A stretch of DNA of 64,000 nucleotides from Oryzobacter telluris (lineage in GTDB: Bacteria > Actinomycetota > Actinomycetes > Actinomycetales > Dermatophilaceae), in assembly GCF_043099285.1 (NCBI RefSeq), contig NZ_CP170723.1, positions 3,844,001 through 3,908,000 of the forward strand, given 5' to 3'. The notes beneath the pieces were generated by a model. That model saw only the letters and a list, made by a program, of their open reading frames with translations, was not told the DNA's origin and searched no databases. How positions within the stretch are numbered: the first letter of the stretch is position 1; each line of letters opens with the position of its first letter. This document shows, one piece after another, positions 17,267 to 24,989 of this stretch. A program made the position numbers and the translations under genes.

Positions 17267-18761
17267 CGGCCTCGACGTCAGCGGTGGCGCCGGCGGGATG
17301 GCGGCCGACCTCGCCGACCTGCGCTCGCAGGCCGGGGCGATGCGCGGTGCGGGCGACGACCTCCTCGAGCGGGTCGGCCGCGTGTCGGGGGGGGCCGTCG
17401 ACGGCGACGTCCTCACCGCGGCACTGGTCTGCCCGGACCTCGTGCCCGGGGTCGAGGCCGCGGTGCTGTGGGCCGCGACCGGGCCGAACGGCCTCACGGT
17501 GCGCGGCGGCGCGCTCCTGGTGAGCGGCACGCTCATCGACGCCTCGGTCACGACCTATGAGTTCGTCGACGACACCGCCAAGAAGACGTTCGACGCGCTC
17601 CAGGCGGCCACCGGCTTCGCCGCCGGGGTCGTCCTGCCGGGCGCCGTCGTCCTCGGCGGCGTCGGCCTGCTCGCCCTCTCGGTGCAGAACCCGGCCCTCG
17701 CCATCGCCCTGGCGCGCGAGGTGCAGTCGGGCGAGCTCACCGACGACGTCATGCAGACGATCTACGACAACCCCTGGCTGATGGAGGCCCTCACCCGCGG
17801 GGCGCCCGGGCTGGTGCAGGGCACGGGGTTCACGCTGTCCACGCTGCTGGGACCGGGCGGCCTCGCGCTGCTCAGCGGGCTGACCGGGGGACGCTGGCCC
17901 TCCCTCGACTACGAGACCTCCATCGCCGGGCTCATCGCCCTCGGCAACCTCGGTGGGGCCTTCGTCGACGACGGCAGCTTCACCATCGACGGCGACCCCA
18001 GCAGCACCGTCACCCTCGGCGACGGCTGGTCGCTGGACCATGCGGTCCAGGACGTCTTCACCCAGCAGGGCCTCATGGATGACGGCCAGAGCACGGAGGA
18101 GTCGGCGGAGAGCGGCCAGCTGCGCGTCATCAAGGTCCCGCAGGCCGACGGCTCGTTCGCCTACGTCGTGCAGGTCCCCGGCACCGAGGACTGGTCACCC
18201 ACCCGCACCGGCAACCCGGTCGACCTCACCTCCAACGTCACCCTGATGACCGGGGGCGACTCGGTGTGGCGGCAGACCGTCATCGACGCGATCCGCGAGC
18301 AGGTGCCCCCGGGCTCCCCCGTGATGCTCACCGGCCACAGCCAGGGCGGCATCACGGCGGCGAGCATCGCCAGCGATCCGGCCGTGGTGCGCGAGCTGAA
18401 CATCCAGAGCGTCGTCACGGGCGGCTCGCCGATCGGGCGCTTCGACATCGACCCGAGCGTGTCGGTCCTGTCGGTGGAGCACGAGCAGGACCCGGTGCCG
18501 ATGCTCGACGGCACCTCAAACCCGGACGCGCCCAACTGGACCACGGTCCGTCGCGACCTGCCCGACGAGCTGGCCGGAGGGTCGGCCGACAGCCCGCCCA
18601 ACCCCGGCAACGCCCACGCCACGAAGAACTACGTCACCACCGGTGCGATGATCGACGGCAGCGACGACCCCTCGATCGAGGCGTGGCGCGAGCAGAACGC
18701 GAAGTTCTTCACCGGCTCCGGTCCGGTCGAGGCCTCCCGCTACGACGTCGTCCGCCACTGA
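17259..18761 (+). CDS. Alpha/beta-hydrolase (lipase/esterase-like), probable type VII effector
   Basis: Protein of 500 aa. Residues 1-130 are Ala/Gly-rich and helical, like a WXG/LXG-type targeting region, with a hydrophobic stretch about 115-150 (FAAGVVLPGAVVLGGVGLLAL). The C-terminal 220 residues form a hydrolase domain: VVQVPGTEDW, nucleophile elbow G359-H-S361-Q-G-G, Asp in EHEQDPVPM and His in GNAHATKNYV, a complete Ser-Asp-His set. No Sec signal is present, which fits export by a non-Sec route. It is coupled to the EspG-like gene upstream and followed after 25 bases by a lipoprotein. The target (lipid or cell-wall ester) is unknown. Confidence 0.8.
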   Translation: MGDGLDVSGGAGGMAADLADLRSQAGAMRGAGDDLLERVGRVSGGAVDGDVLTAALVCPDLVPGVEAAVLWAATGPNGLTVRGGALLVSGTLIDASVTTYEFVDDTAKKTFDALQAATGFAAGVVLPGAVVLGGVGLLALSVQNPALAIALAREVQSGELTDDVMQTIYDNPWLMEALTRGAPGLVQGTGFTLSTLLGPGGLALLSGLTGGRWPSLDYETSIAGLIALGNLGGAFVDDGSFTIDGDPSSTVTLGDGWSLDHAVQDVFTQQGLMDDGQSTEESAESGQLRVIKVPQADGSFAYVVQVPGTEDWSPTRTGNPVDLTSNVTLMTGGDSVWRQTVIDAIREQVPPGSPVMLTGHSQGGITAASIASDPAVVRELNIQSVVTGGSPIGRFDIDPSVSVLSVEHEQDPVPMLDGTSNPDAPNWTTVRRDLPDELAGGSADSPPNPGNAHATKNYVTTGAMIDGSDDPSIEAWREQNAKFFTGSGPVEASRYDVVRH

Positions 18762-18786
18762 CCCGAGCCGAACCCATCCCAGGACC

Positions 18787-19302
18787 ATGATGATGCCGAC
18801 CCGCCTCTCCCGCACCGGTCGCCGCACCGCGGGCGCGGCCGCCGCCGTGGTGGTGGCCCTCGGGCTCGTGGGATGCACCGGGGACCCGGTCCCGCCGAAG
18901 GAGAGCGCCATCACCGCCTACACGCCGGTCCCGGACGACCAGCTCTTCGACCGGGTCCGCGACCTTCCCGGGGTCACCGGAGCCAAGGTCTCCTTCCGCG
19001 ACAACCTCACCGACGGGGCGCTGTACAGCGGCGCCCTCGTCAGCGACGGGACGCAGAACCCCTACGCCGTCCTCGATGCCGCCGCTGCCGTGCTGCGCCA
19101 GGGCCGCCCGCGCGCCGGCATCCTGCTCACGGTCGAGGTCCCCCGTGAGGGAGAGGTCCCGGTGCAGTACACGAGCACCTCACTGCTCGATCTCACCGTC
19201 CTCGACCCGCTCACGGCGCGGTACGGGCCGCAGCCCGGGTCGGGCGAACCGCCCACGGCGACACCGGTGCCCACGCCGAGCGGCTGGACCCCGGCGCCCT
19301 AG
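18787..19302 (+). CDS. Lipoprotein, hypothetical (possible immunity protein)
   Basis: Predicted lipoprotein of 171 aa: basic N-terminus (TRLSRTGRR), hydrophobic core and lipobox LGLVGC with Cys about residue 30. The mature part is small, acidic to neutral and ends in a Pro/Thr-rich tail (PPTATPVPTPSGW). No known domain recognised. The gene directly follows the putative secreted esterase, a position often taken by immunity or accessory proteins; that role is inference. Its stop shares CTAG with the stop of the convergent acetyltransferase gene. Confidence 0.8.
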   Translation: MMMPTRLSRTGRRTAGAAAAVVVALGLVGCTGDPVPPKESAITAYTPVPDDQLFDRVRDLPGVTGAKVSFRDNLTDGALYSGALVSDGTQNPYAVLDAAAAVLRQGRPRAGILLTVEVPREGEVPVQYTSTSLLDLTVLDPLTARYGPQPGSGEPPTATPVPTPSGWTPAP

Positions 19303-19985
19303 CGACCCAGCCGGGTGAGCTGCTGGCCATCGGCGTCGAAGTTCCCCGGGTCGAGCCACGCGTCGAGACGGCGCCGCAGGGCAGGCCACTCGGCGTCGGT
19401 GACCGACCACCACGCGGTGTCCCGGTTGCGGCCCTTGGTGACCACGGCGTTCCGGAACACGCCCTCGAACGTGTACCCGAGCCGCTCGGCCGCCGCCATC
19501 GACGGCGCGTTGAGGGCGTCGCACTTCCACTCCAGCCGGCGGTACCCGAGGTCGTCGAGGACGTGGCCCATGAGGAGGCGCTGGGCCTGCGTCGACCCGG
19601 CGGTCCGCCGTAGAGGAGTCCCGAGGATCACCGCCCCGATCTCGACCGTCCCGTTCGCGGGGTCGATCCGCATCAGGCTGAGCACCCCTGCGGCAGAACC
19701 GTTCACGAGGACGCAGTACGCGACGGTCGACGGGTCAGAGGCCATGGCGTCGATGATCGCCGCGGTCTCGTGCGGGCCGGTCGGCCGCTCCATCGGGAGG
19801 TAGGTCCAGTCGGCCTCGGCCGTCCCCTCCCAGGCGTCCCAGAGGTCCGCGGCGTCGTCGGCCACGACGGGGCGCAGGGTCACGAGCTCCCCGACCAGCG
19901 TGGCGCCGGGCGGGAAGGGTGCGCCCTGCCAGCCCGGGACCGGATCCCCGACCGGTTGCCCGACGTCGTTGTGGCGCAACGCCAT
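19299..19985 (-). CDS. GNAT family acetyltransferase (RimJ/RimL-like)
   Basis: Acetyltransferase of 228 aa in the RimJ/RimL-like branch: LVTLRPVVADDAADLWDAW, YCVLVNGSAAGVLSLMRIDPANGTVEIG, LGTPLRRTAGSTQAQRLLMGHV, LEWKCDALNAPSMAAAERLGYTFEGVFR. It probably acetylates an alpha-amino group of a protein or small molecule. The start overlaps the stop of the upstream class V aminotransferase by one base (TGATG), so the two are translationally coupled. It is convergent with the lipoprotein gene. Confidence 0.9.
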   Translation of the reverse strand: MALRHNDVGQPVGDPVPGWQGAPFPPGATLVGELVTLRPVVADDAADLWDAWEGTAEADWTYLPMERPTGPHETAAIIDAMASDPSTVAYCVLVNGSAAGVLSLMRIDPANGTVEIGAVILGTPLRRTAGSTQAQRLLMGHVLDDLGYRRLEWKCDALNAPSMAAAERLGYTFEGVFRNAVVTKGRNRDTAWWSVTDAEWPALRRRLDAWLDPGNFDADGQQLTRLGR

Positions 19986-21697
19986 CAGGGCGTGAGCGCC
20001 GTGGCCGGGAGGTCGAACCAGCGCAGGTGCTCGAAGTCGGCCGACATCTCGGCGCGGACCGACAGGTCGGGCGGGGTCGCCGCGGCGAGGATGCGGGCGC
20101 CGTCGGCGAGCTGCTCGGCGAGGACGTCCTCGCCGGCCCGCGCGTGGCCGCGCGGCACCTCCATCGATCCGTCGTCGGTGTAGCGCACCGCACCCAGGCG
20201 GATCGGCGGCTCGACGACACCGTCGCGGTGCCGCCAGCGGCCGGTGAGCGGGTCGAAGAGGTAGTCGCCGAGCAGCCGCCACCCGTCGCGCGCGACCAGG
20301 CGCACGGCCTCGACGACGTAGTCGGCCACCGTGTCGGAGATGAAGTAGTTGAAGTTCACCCGCACCCAGCCGGGCTTGATGCCCTCGCAGCCGCCGGTGA
20401 TCTCGCGCTCGAACTCGTGGCTGCGCTCGAGGTCGATGCCGAGCAGGCGGTGTCCGTACGGTCCGGCGCACGAGCAGCCGCCGCGCGCCTGGACCCCGAA
20501 CAGGTCGTTGAGCAGCGCGACGACGTAGTTGTGGTGCAGGTACTGCCCCGACGGCGCCCGGACGACGAACGAGACGATCGACAGCCGCGGGGCGTCGAGG
20601 TTGCCGAGGATCTCGATGCCCGGCTCCGCCCTCCACGCCGCGACCGCCCGCGAGAGGAAGTGCTCCTCGCGTGAGCGGATCGTCTCCACTCCCACGGCCT
20701 CCTTGAGCTGGAAGACCAGCCCCGCGCGCACCGACTCGATGATCGCGGGCGTGCCGCCCTCCTCGCGGTGGGCGGGGTCGGCGAGGTAGGCGTGGTCCTC
20801 GGGGTTGACGTAGGCGACGGTCCCGCCGCCGGGGACGACCGGGACGCGGTTGGTGAACAGCTCGCGGCGGGCGGCGAGGACGCCGGGTGTCGACGGCCCG
20901 CCGATGAACTTGTGCGGCGAGAGGAAGATCGCGTCCTTGTAGGCGAGCGGGTCGCCGTCGACCGGGGCCGTCATCTCGATGTCGACGTACGGCGCCGCGG
21001 CCGCGAAGTCCCAGAAGGCGAGCGCGCCGTGGGCGTGGAGCATCGCCGAGATGCCGTAGGTGTCGCTGACGATGCCCGTGACGTTCGAGGCCGCGCTGAA
21101 CGACCCGATGACGAGGGGACGGTCGGCGAACTGCTCGAGGCGCTCCCTCAGGTCCTCGTGGCAGACCCCGCCGTCGGCGTCCTGGCGGATGGCGACGACG
21201 TCGGCGACGCACTCGCGCCACTGCACCTCGTTCGAGTGGTGCTCGTAGGGCCCGATGAGGACGACCGGCCGCTGGTCGGCGGGGACGTGGCGCGCGAGGT
21301 CCCACCGGTCCTCGAGGTTGGAGGGGATCCGCAGCCCGAGGACGCCGATCAGCTTGTCGATGGCGCCCGTGCACCCCGACCCCGTGAACAGGACCACCGT
21401 GTCGTCGTCGCCGTGCACCCCCTCGGTGATGATGCGGCGCGCGTCCTCGCGCAGGCGGGTGGTCTGCAGGCCGGTGCCGCTGCTCTCGGTGTGGGTGTTG
21501 GCGTACCCGGGGAGCACCTCGTCGCGGATGAAGTCCTCGATGAAGGTCAGCGCCCGACCGCTCGCGGTGTAGTCGGCGTAGGTGACGCGACGGCGGCCGT
21601 AGGGGGTCTCCATCACGTGGTCCTCGCCGATGACGGAGGACCGGATGAGCTGGAGCAGGGCCTCGGCCCGGCCCGGTGCGTCGTTGCTGCCGTGCAT
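19985..21697 (-). CDS. Class V aminotransferase / cysteine desulfurase-like PLP enzyme
   Basis: PLP-dependent enzyme of 570 aa, longer than SufS (about 405) because of a C-terminal extension of about 110 residues. The PLP Lys is in FLSPHKFIGGPST, the cofactor Asp/His region is LAFWDFAAAAPYVD, and a Cys-rich loop RGGCSCAGPYGHRLLG occupies the position of the SufS catalytic cysteine. EHHSNEVQWRE is the usual active-site His segment. It could be a selenocysteine lyase or desulfurase. No suf/isc genes are close; the only coupled gene is a GNAT acetyltransferase. Confidence 0.88.
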   Translation of the reverse strand: MHGSNDAPGRAEALLQLIRSSVIGEDHVMETPYGRRRVTYADYTASGRALTFIEDFIRDEVLPGYANTHTESSGTGLQTTRLREDARRIITEGVHGDDDTVVLFTGSGCTGAIDKLIGVLGLRIPSNLEDRWDLARHVPADQRPVVLIGPYEHHSNEVQWRECVADVVAIRQDADGGVCHEDLRERLEQFADRPLVIGSFSAASNVTGIVSDTYGISAMLHAHGALAFWDFAAAAPYVDIEMTAPVDGDPLAYKDAIFLSPHKFIGGPSTPGVLAARRELFTNRVPVVPGGGTVAYVNPEDHAYLADPAHREEGGTPAIIESVRAGLVFQLKEAVGVETIRSREEHFLSRAVAAWRAEPGIEILGNLDAPRLSIVSFVVRAPSGQYLHHNYVVALLNDLFGVQARGGCSCAGPYGHRLLGIDLERSHEFEREITGGCEGIKPGWVRVNFNYFISDTVADYVVEAVRLVARDGWRLLGDYLFDPLTGRWRHRDGVVEPPIRLGAVRYTDDGSMEVPRGHARAGEDVLAEQLADGARILAAATPPDLSVRAEMSADFEHLRWFDLPATALTP

Positions 21698-21856
21698 GCC
21701 CCACAGGCTCCCACGGTGCGGCTCTGGTGGCGGTCAGGGTGGGTGCGGGTCCGCCTCACATCCGAGACGCGGCGCGGCAGACTGGGGACAGGCCATCGAG
21801 TGGGTCGAGACCTGACGACCTCGCCAGCGGCGTCGCGCAGGCGTACGGTCCGTGGC

Positions 21857-22261
21857 ATGGGCTCGATCCACGAGCGGATCGTCGCGGCGCAGAACGCGCG
21901 CGACCCCGTGTCGTTCGCCGCCCTGTTCTCCCAGGACTACGTCAGCGAGCAGCCGGCCCACCCCGGTCGCGCCTTCACCGGCCGCGCCCAGGTGCTCGAG
22001 AACTGGACCGGTGTCTTCGGCGGCGTCCCCGACTTCCGCGCCGAGCTCGTCGCCACGGCCACCTCCGGTGACGTCGAGTGGGGCGAGGTGAGCTGGTCCG
22101 GCACCCACGTCGACGGGTCGGCGTTCGCCATGCGGGGCGTCGTCATCGCCACCGTGCACGACGGCCTCATCGCCTCGGCCCGGCTCTTCGTCGAGCCGGT
22201 GGAGGCCGGCGGCGACATCGCCGAGGCCGTGGACGAGCTGTACCACCCGCCGTCGGAGTAG
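21857..22261 (+). CDS. SnoaL-like / NTF2-fold polyketide cyclase family protein
   Basis: Small cone-shaped NTF2-like protein of 134 aa: VAAQNARDPVSFAALFSQDYV, FTGRAQVLENWTGVFGGVPDFRAEL, GEVSWSGTHVDGSAFAMRGVVIATV. Members are ester cyclases, isomerases or ligand-binding proteins; the specific function is unknown. ATG 21857 is preceded by TACGGT (21844-21849) with a 7-base gap (leaderless type). It is divergent from the class V aminotransferase. Confidence 0.85.
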   Translation: MGSIHERIVAAQNARDPVSFAALFSQDYVSEQPAHPGRAFTGRAQVLENWTGVFGGVPDFRAELVATATSGDVEWGEVSWSGTHVDGSAFAMRGVVIATVHDGLIASARLFVEPVEAGGDIAEAVDELYHPPSE

Positions 22262-22312
22262 CGTCCGTCGTGGCAGGTCAAGAGCCGTTCCGTGGTCGGC
22301 ACAGGAGGTCGG

Positions 22313-23026
22313 ATGGCACGCGACGTGCTCGACGAGGAGCGCGGCCACCGCAGGTCGGGTGAGGGAGAGCACCGCCTGCCCCCCACCGTCGCCGTGATCG
22401 TGGCGATCGTGGCTTACGCCCTGCTGCCACAACCCCTGCTCGTCGGCCCGCGCTTTGCGATCCCGGTCGTCGAGGCGCTGCTCCTCGTCTCGCTCGTGGT
22501 CGTCAACCCGGTGCGGGTCGTCCGGTCGAACCGCTGGGCGCGCTGGGTGTCGGTCGTCCTCGCGCTCGTCGTCATCGGGGCGAACCTCGTCGCGCTCGGG
22601 ATGCTCGTGGGCACCCTGGGCTCCGACGAGGACCCCAAGGGCCTGCTGCTCGGCGGTGTCCAGGTGTGGCTGACGAACGTCATCGGGTTCGCGCTCCTCT
22701 ACTGGGAGCTCGACCGCGGCGGGCCCGTCGCACGGCACCGCTCGCGGCGCGACCAGCTGCCACCCGCCGACTGGCGGTTCTCGCAGGACGAGAACTCCGG
22801 CGCGGTCAGCGAGGTCGCGGCGACGGCGAGCGCCCGCAGCGGGTGGATCCCCGAGTTCGTCGACTACCTGTACCTGTCGGTGACGAACTCCAGCGCCTTC
22901 AGCCCGACCGACACGATGCCGCTGAGCACGCGCGCCAAGCTGCTCATGGCGATGCAGTCGACCGCCGCGCTGGCGATCTCCCTGCTCATCGTCGCGCGGG
23001 CCGTGGGGTCGCTCGGCGGGGGCTGA
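22313..23026 (+). CDS. Integral membrane protein (DUF1345-like, ion-channel-like C-terminus)
   Basis: Membrane protein of 237 aa with about five hydrophobic segments (near residues 30-50, 55-75, 85-105, 115-130 and 210-230). The conserved stretch FVDYLYLSVTNSSAFSPTD followed by a final helix resembles the pore-loop/TM2 arrangement of two-TM channels and DUF1345 proteins; transport function is unproven. ATG 22313 is chosen because AGGAGG at 22303-22308 lies just upstream; GTG 22292 is the longer alternative. Confidence 0.8.
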   Translation: MARDVLDEERGHRRSGEGEHRLPPTVAVIVAIVAYALLPQPLLVGPRFAIPVVEALLLVSLVVVNPVRVVRSNRWARWVSVVLALVVIGANLVALGMLVGTLGSDEDPKGLLLGGVQVWLTNVIGFALLYWELDRGGPVARHRSRRDQLPPADWRFSQDENSGAVSEVAATASARSGWIPEFVDYLYLSVTNSSAFSPTDTMPLSTRAKLLMAMQSTAALAISLLIVARAVGSLGGG

Positions 23027-23140
23027 GGGGCGGGCGTCCGTGTCGGCATCCTCCGTGGACGGCGCGCACCGGACGCGACGAGGAGGCCGCTGCGGTCGTA
23101 CGGTGCGGGTGGACGGTCGTGTCGTCGGAGGAGGAAACGG

Positions 23141-23704
23141 ATGAGCTCGCTCGAGAAGGCTCCGCCCCAGGTGTCACTGCTGCTGCGCCTCGAGGAGCTC
23201 TCCGCCCTCGATGGCGCGGTCGCCGCCATCGAGCCGACGATCCGCTCGACCTTCGGGTCGGGGGCTCGCGGGCAGGTGCTGCGCGGCGACTGGCTGGGGC
23301 ACGCGCTCCATCCGGTGCTCACCGACTTCGTGCTGGGGTCGTGGACCTCGGCGACCCTGCTCGACCTCGTCGGCGGCAAGAGCTCGCGCGGCGCCGCGCA
23401 GCAGCTGGTGGGCGCGAGCCTGTTCGCCGTCGGCCCGACGGCATGGACCGGCTGGGCGCAGTGGTCGGAGGCCGGGACGCGCGACAAGCGGGTCGGGCTC
23501 GTGCACGCCGTGACCAACGGGCTCGCCATCGGCCTCTACGCGGCCTCGTACGTCTCCCGCAAGCGCGGCCGTCACGAGGCCGGGGCGCGGTTCGGCCTCG
23601 CCGGGGCGACGGCTGCTGCGGTCGGCGGCTTCCTCGGCGGTCATTTGTCGGCGGCACGCAAGGTCGGGACGCACCACCCGGCGTTCGACGGCACCACCGG
23701 CTGA
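23141..23704 (+). CDS. DUF2231 domain membrane protein
   Basis: Membrane protein of 187 aa. The signature GHALHPVLTDFVLGSWTSATLLDL is that of DUF2231, a four-helix membrane family often found near redox or Rieske proteins. Further helices are at about 95-115 and 130-150, with a final glycine/alanine-rich hydrophobic segment (GLAGATAAAVGGFLGGHL). A clear GGAGGAGG Shine-Dalgarno precedes the ATG, in contrast to the many leaderless genes here. Function unknown. Confidence 0.85.
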   Translation: MSSLEKAPPQVSLLLRLEELSALDGAVAAIEPTIRSTFGSGARGQVLRGDWLGHALHPVLTDFVLGSWTSATLLDLVGGKSSRGAAQQLVGASLFAVGPTAWTGWAQWSEAGTRDKRVGLVHAVTNGLAIGLYAASYVSRKRGRHEAGARFGLAGATAAAVGGFLGGHLSAARKVGTHHPAFDGTTG

Positions 23705-23754
23705 TTCGGCGAAGGGGTCGACAGGTCCGTTCGGCGGGTGCCACGCTGTGGCGC

Positions 23755-24000
23755 ATGCGCACCATCCGGATGCAGGCCGCCGCCGTCGGGCTCGCCCTCG
23801 GTGTGGTCCTGTCCCTGCCGGCGCTCGTGGTCCTGGTGATCGTCACCGAGGACGCCGCCCAGGCCGTGGGAGCCTGGCCTGCCGTGGCGGTGCCCCTCTG
23901 GGTGCTGGGCACGGGGCTCGGCCTCCTCTTGGGCCGACGCCGCCACATCGTCCCGGCCTCGGCCCAGCGCCTCGCGACGCCGGGCGACATCTCCGCCTGA
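23755..24000 (+). CDS. Small two-helix membrane protein, hypothetical
   Basis: Predicted 81-aa membrane protein with two hydrophobic segments (AVGLALGVVLSLPALVVLVIV and WPAVAVPLWVLGTGLGLLLG), then a basic RRRH and a short cytoplasmic tail. CACGCT at 23742-23747 ends 7 bases before the ATG, matching the leaderless pattern of nearby genes. No family recognised. Three palindromes follow its stop. Confidence 0.6.
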   Translation: MRTIRMQAAAVGLALGVVLSLPALVVLVIVTEDAAQAVGAWPAVAVPLWVLGTGLGLLLGRRRHIVPASAQRLATPGDISA

Positions 24001-24026
24001 CCCGTCCACCCGTCGGGAGTCCGTCG

Positions 24027-24205
24027 GTTCGAGGTGTTCCGGCGGTGCGCCATGCCGGCCGAACACCTCGACCCACTGCATGACCCTGCCGGGTCGAGGT
24101 GAAACTCCACCTCCACAGCGTCGACTTCCACCTCGAATCGGCGCACACCCCCGCCGGGTCGAGGTGAAGATCTACCGCCACAGGGTCGGGTTTCACCTCG
24201 AATCG
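24027..24205. repeat. Three consecutive palindromes of family 4
   Basis: The 275-base space between the small membrane protein and TetR holds three hairpins that share TCGAGGTG...CACCTCGA: about 24027-24071 (inner GCCGG step), 24094-24136 and 24156-24205. A fourth copy is at 52469-52511. Otherwise only the TetR promoter is visible in this space. Confidence 0.75.
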
Positions 24206-24262
24206 CGGGATCGTGACCGGATGCATGGTCGTGCAGTTTTGCACTGGCGTGCATCCAAGGCG

Positions 24263-24268
24263 TACGCT
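24263..24268 (+). promoter_or_regulatory. -10 element of tetR (leaderless)
   Basis: TACGCT ends 7 bases before the ATG at 24276. The TTTTGCACTGG segment at 24237 lies at about the -35 position. Any TetR operator would be expected here; no obvious perfect palindrome was seen. Confidence 0.5.
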
Positions 24269-24275
24269 GGCGTCC

Positions 24276-24959
24276 ATGACCATCCACCGCACGCGCTCCG
24301 TCGAGGGCGACCGCTGCTCCGTCGTGGCCGCGGCGACCTCGCTGCGCGACCGCAAGCGCGACGAGACCCGCCGCTCGCTGGCGGCCGCGGCCTACGGCAT
24401 CGTCCGCGACGAGGGCGTCGAGGCCCTCACCGCCGAGTCCGTCGCCGACCGCGCCGGCGTCTCGCGCCGCACCTTCTTCAACTACTTCCCCAGCGTCGAC
24501 TCCGTGCTCACCGCGAGCATCGCCGAGTTCTTCGACTCCATCGGGGACCGGCTCGAGGCCCGACCGGCCGACGAGGACGTCCTCGACAGCGCGCTGGCCG
24601 TCATCAGCAACCCGAGCGACGTCGAGCTCCTCGAGCGCATCGCCGTCATCGCCCGCGCGGCCGAGGTCTCCACCCACGCCCGCGGCCTCTGCCTCGTCGA
24701 GCTGCACGAGTGGCTCGACTGGCTGGAGGGCTGGCTGCGCGGTCGCCTGCCCGAGGGGACCGACGACCTCGTCATCGCCACCACGGCATCAACCCTCGTC
24801 GGCGCGGCCGAGGCCGCGTTCCGCGTCTGGGCCCGGGCCGCCGCCACCCCCGGCGCCGACCCGCTCGACCTGCGCTCCACCGTCACCACCGCCCTCGACC
24901 TCCTGCGCACCGGGCTCGACCCGCAGCGCACCGGCCGCGTCGCCGCGCGGACCTCCTGA
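24276..24959 (+). CDS. TetR family transcriptional regulator
   Basis: DNA-binding repressor of 227 aa. The N-terminal HTH is TAESVADRAGVSRRTFFNYFPSVDSVL (about residues 49-75), preceded by RDRKRDETRRSLAAAAYGIVRDEG. The remaining 150 residues are a helical ligand-binding domain without a recognised family. It lies 30 bases upstream of an MMPL exporter in the same direction and probably represses it together with itself in response to an exported lipid or drug. Confidence 0.93.
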   Translation: MTIHRTRSVEGDRCSVVAAATSLRDRKRDETRRSLAAAAYGIVRDEGVEALTAESVADRAGVSRRTFFNYFPSVDSVLTASIAEFFDSIGDRLEARPADEDVLDSALAVISNPSDVELLERIAVIARAAEVSTHARGLCLVELHEWLDWLEGWLRGRLPEGTDDLVIATTASTLVGAAEAAFRVWARAAATPGADPLDLRSTVTTALDLLRTGLDPQRTGRVAARTS

Positions 24960-24989
24960 CCTCCTTCACCCCCATCGGGAAGGCTCCCC

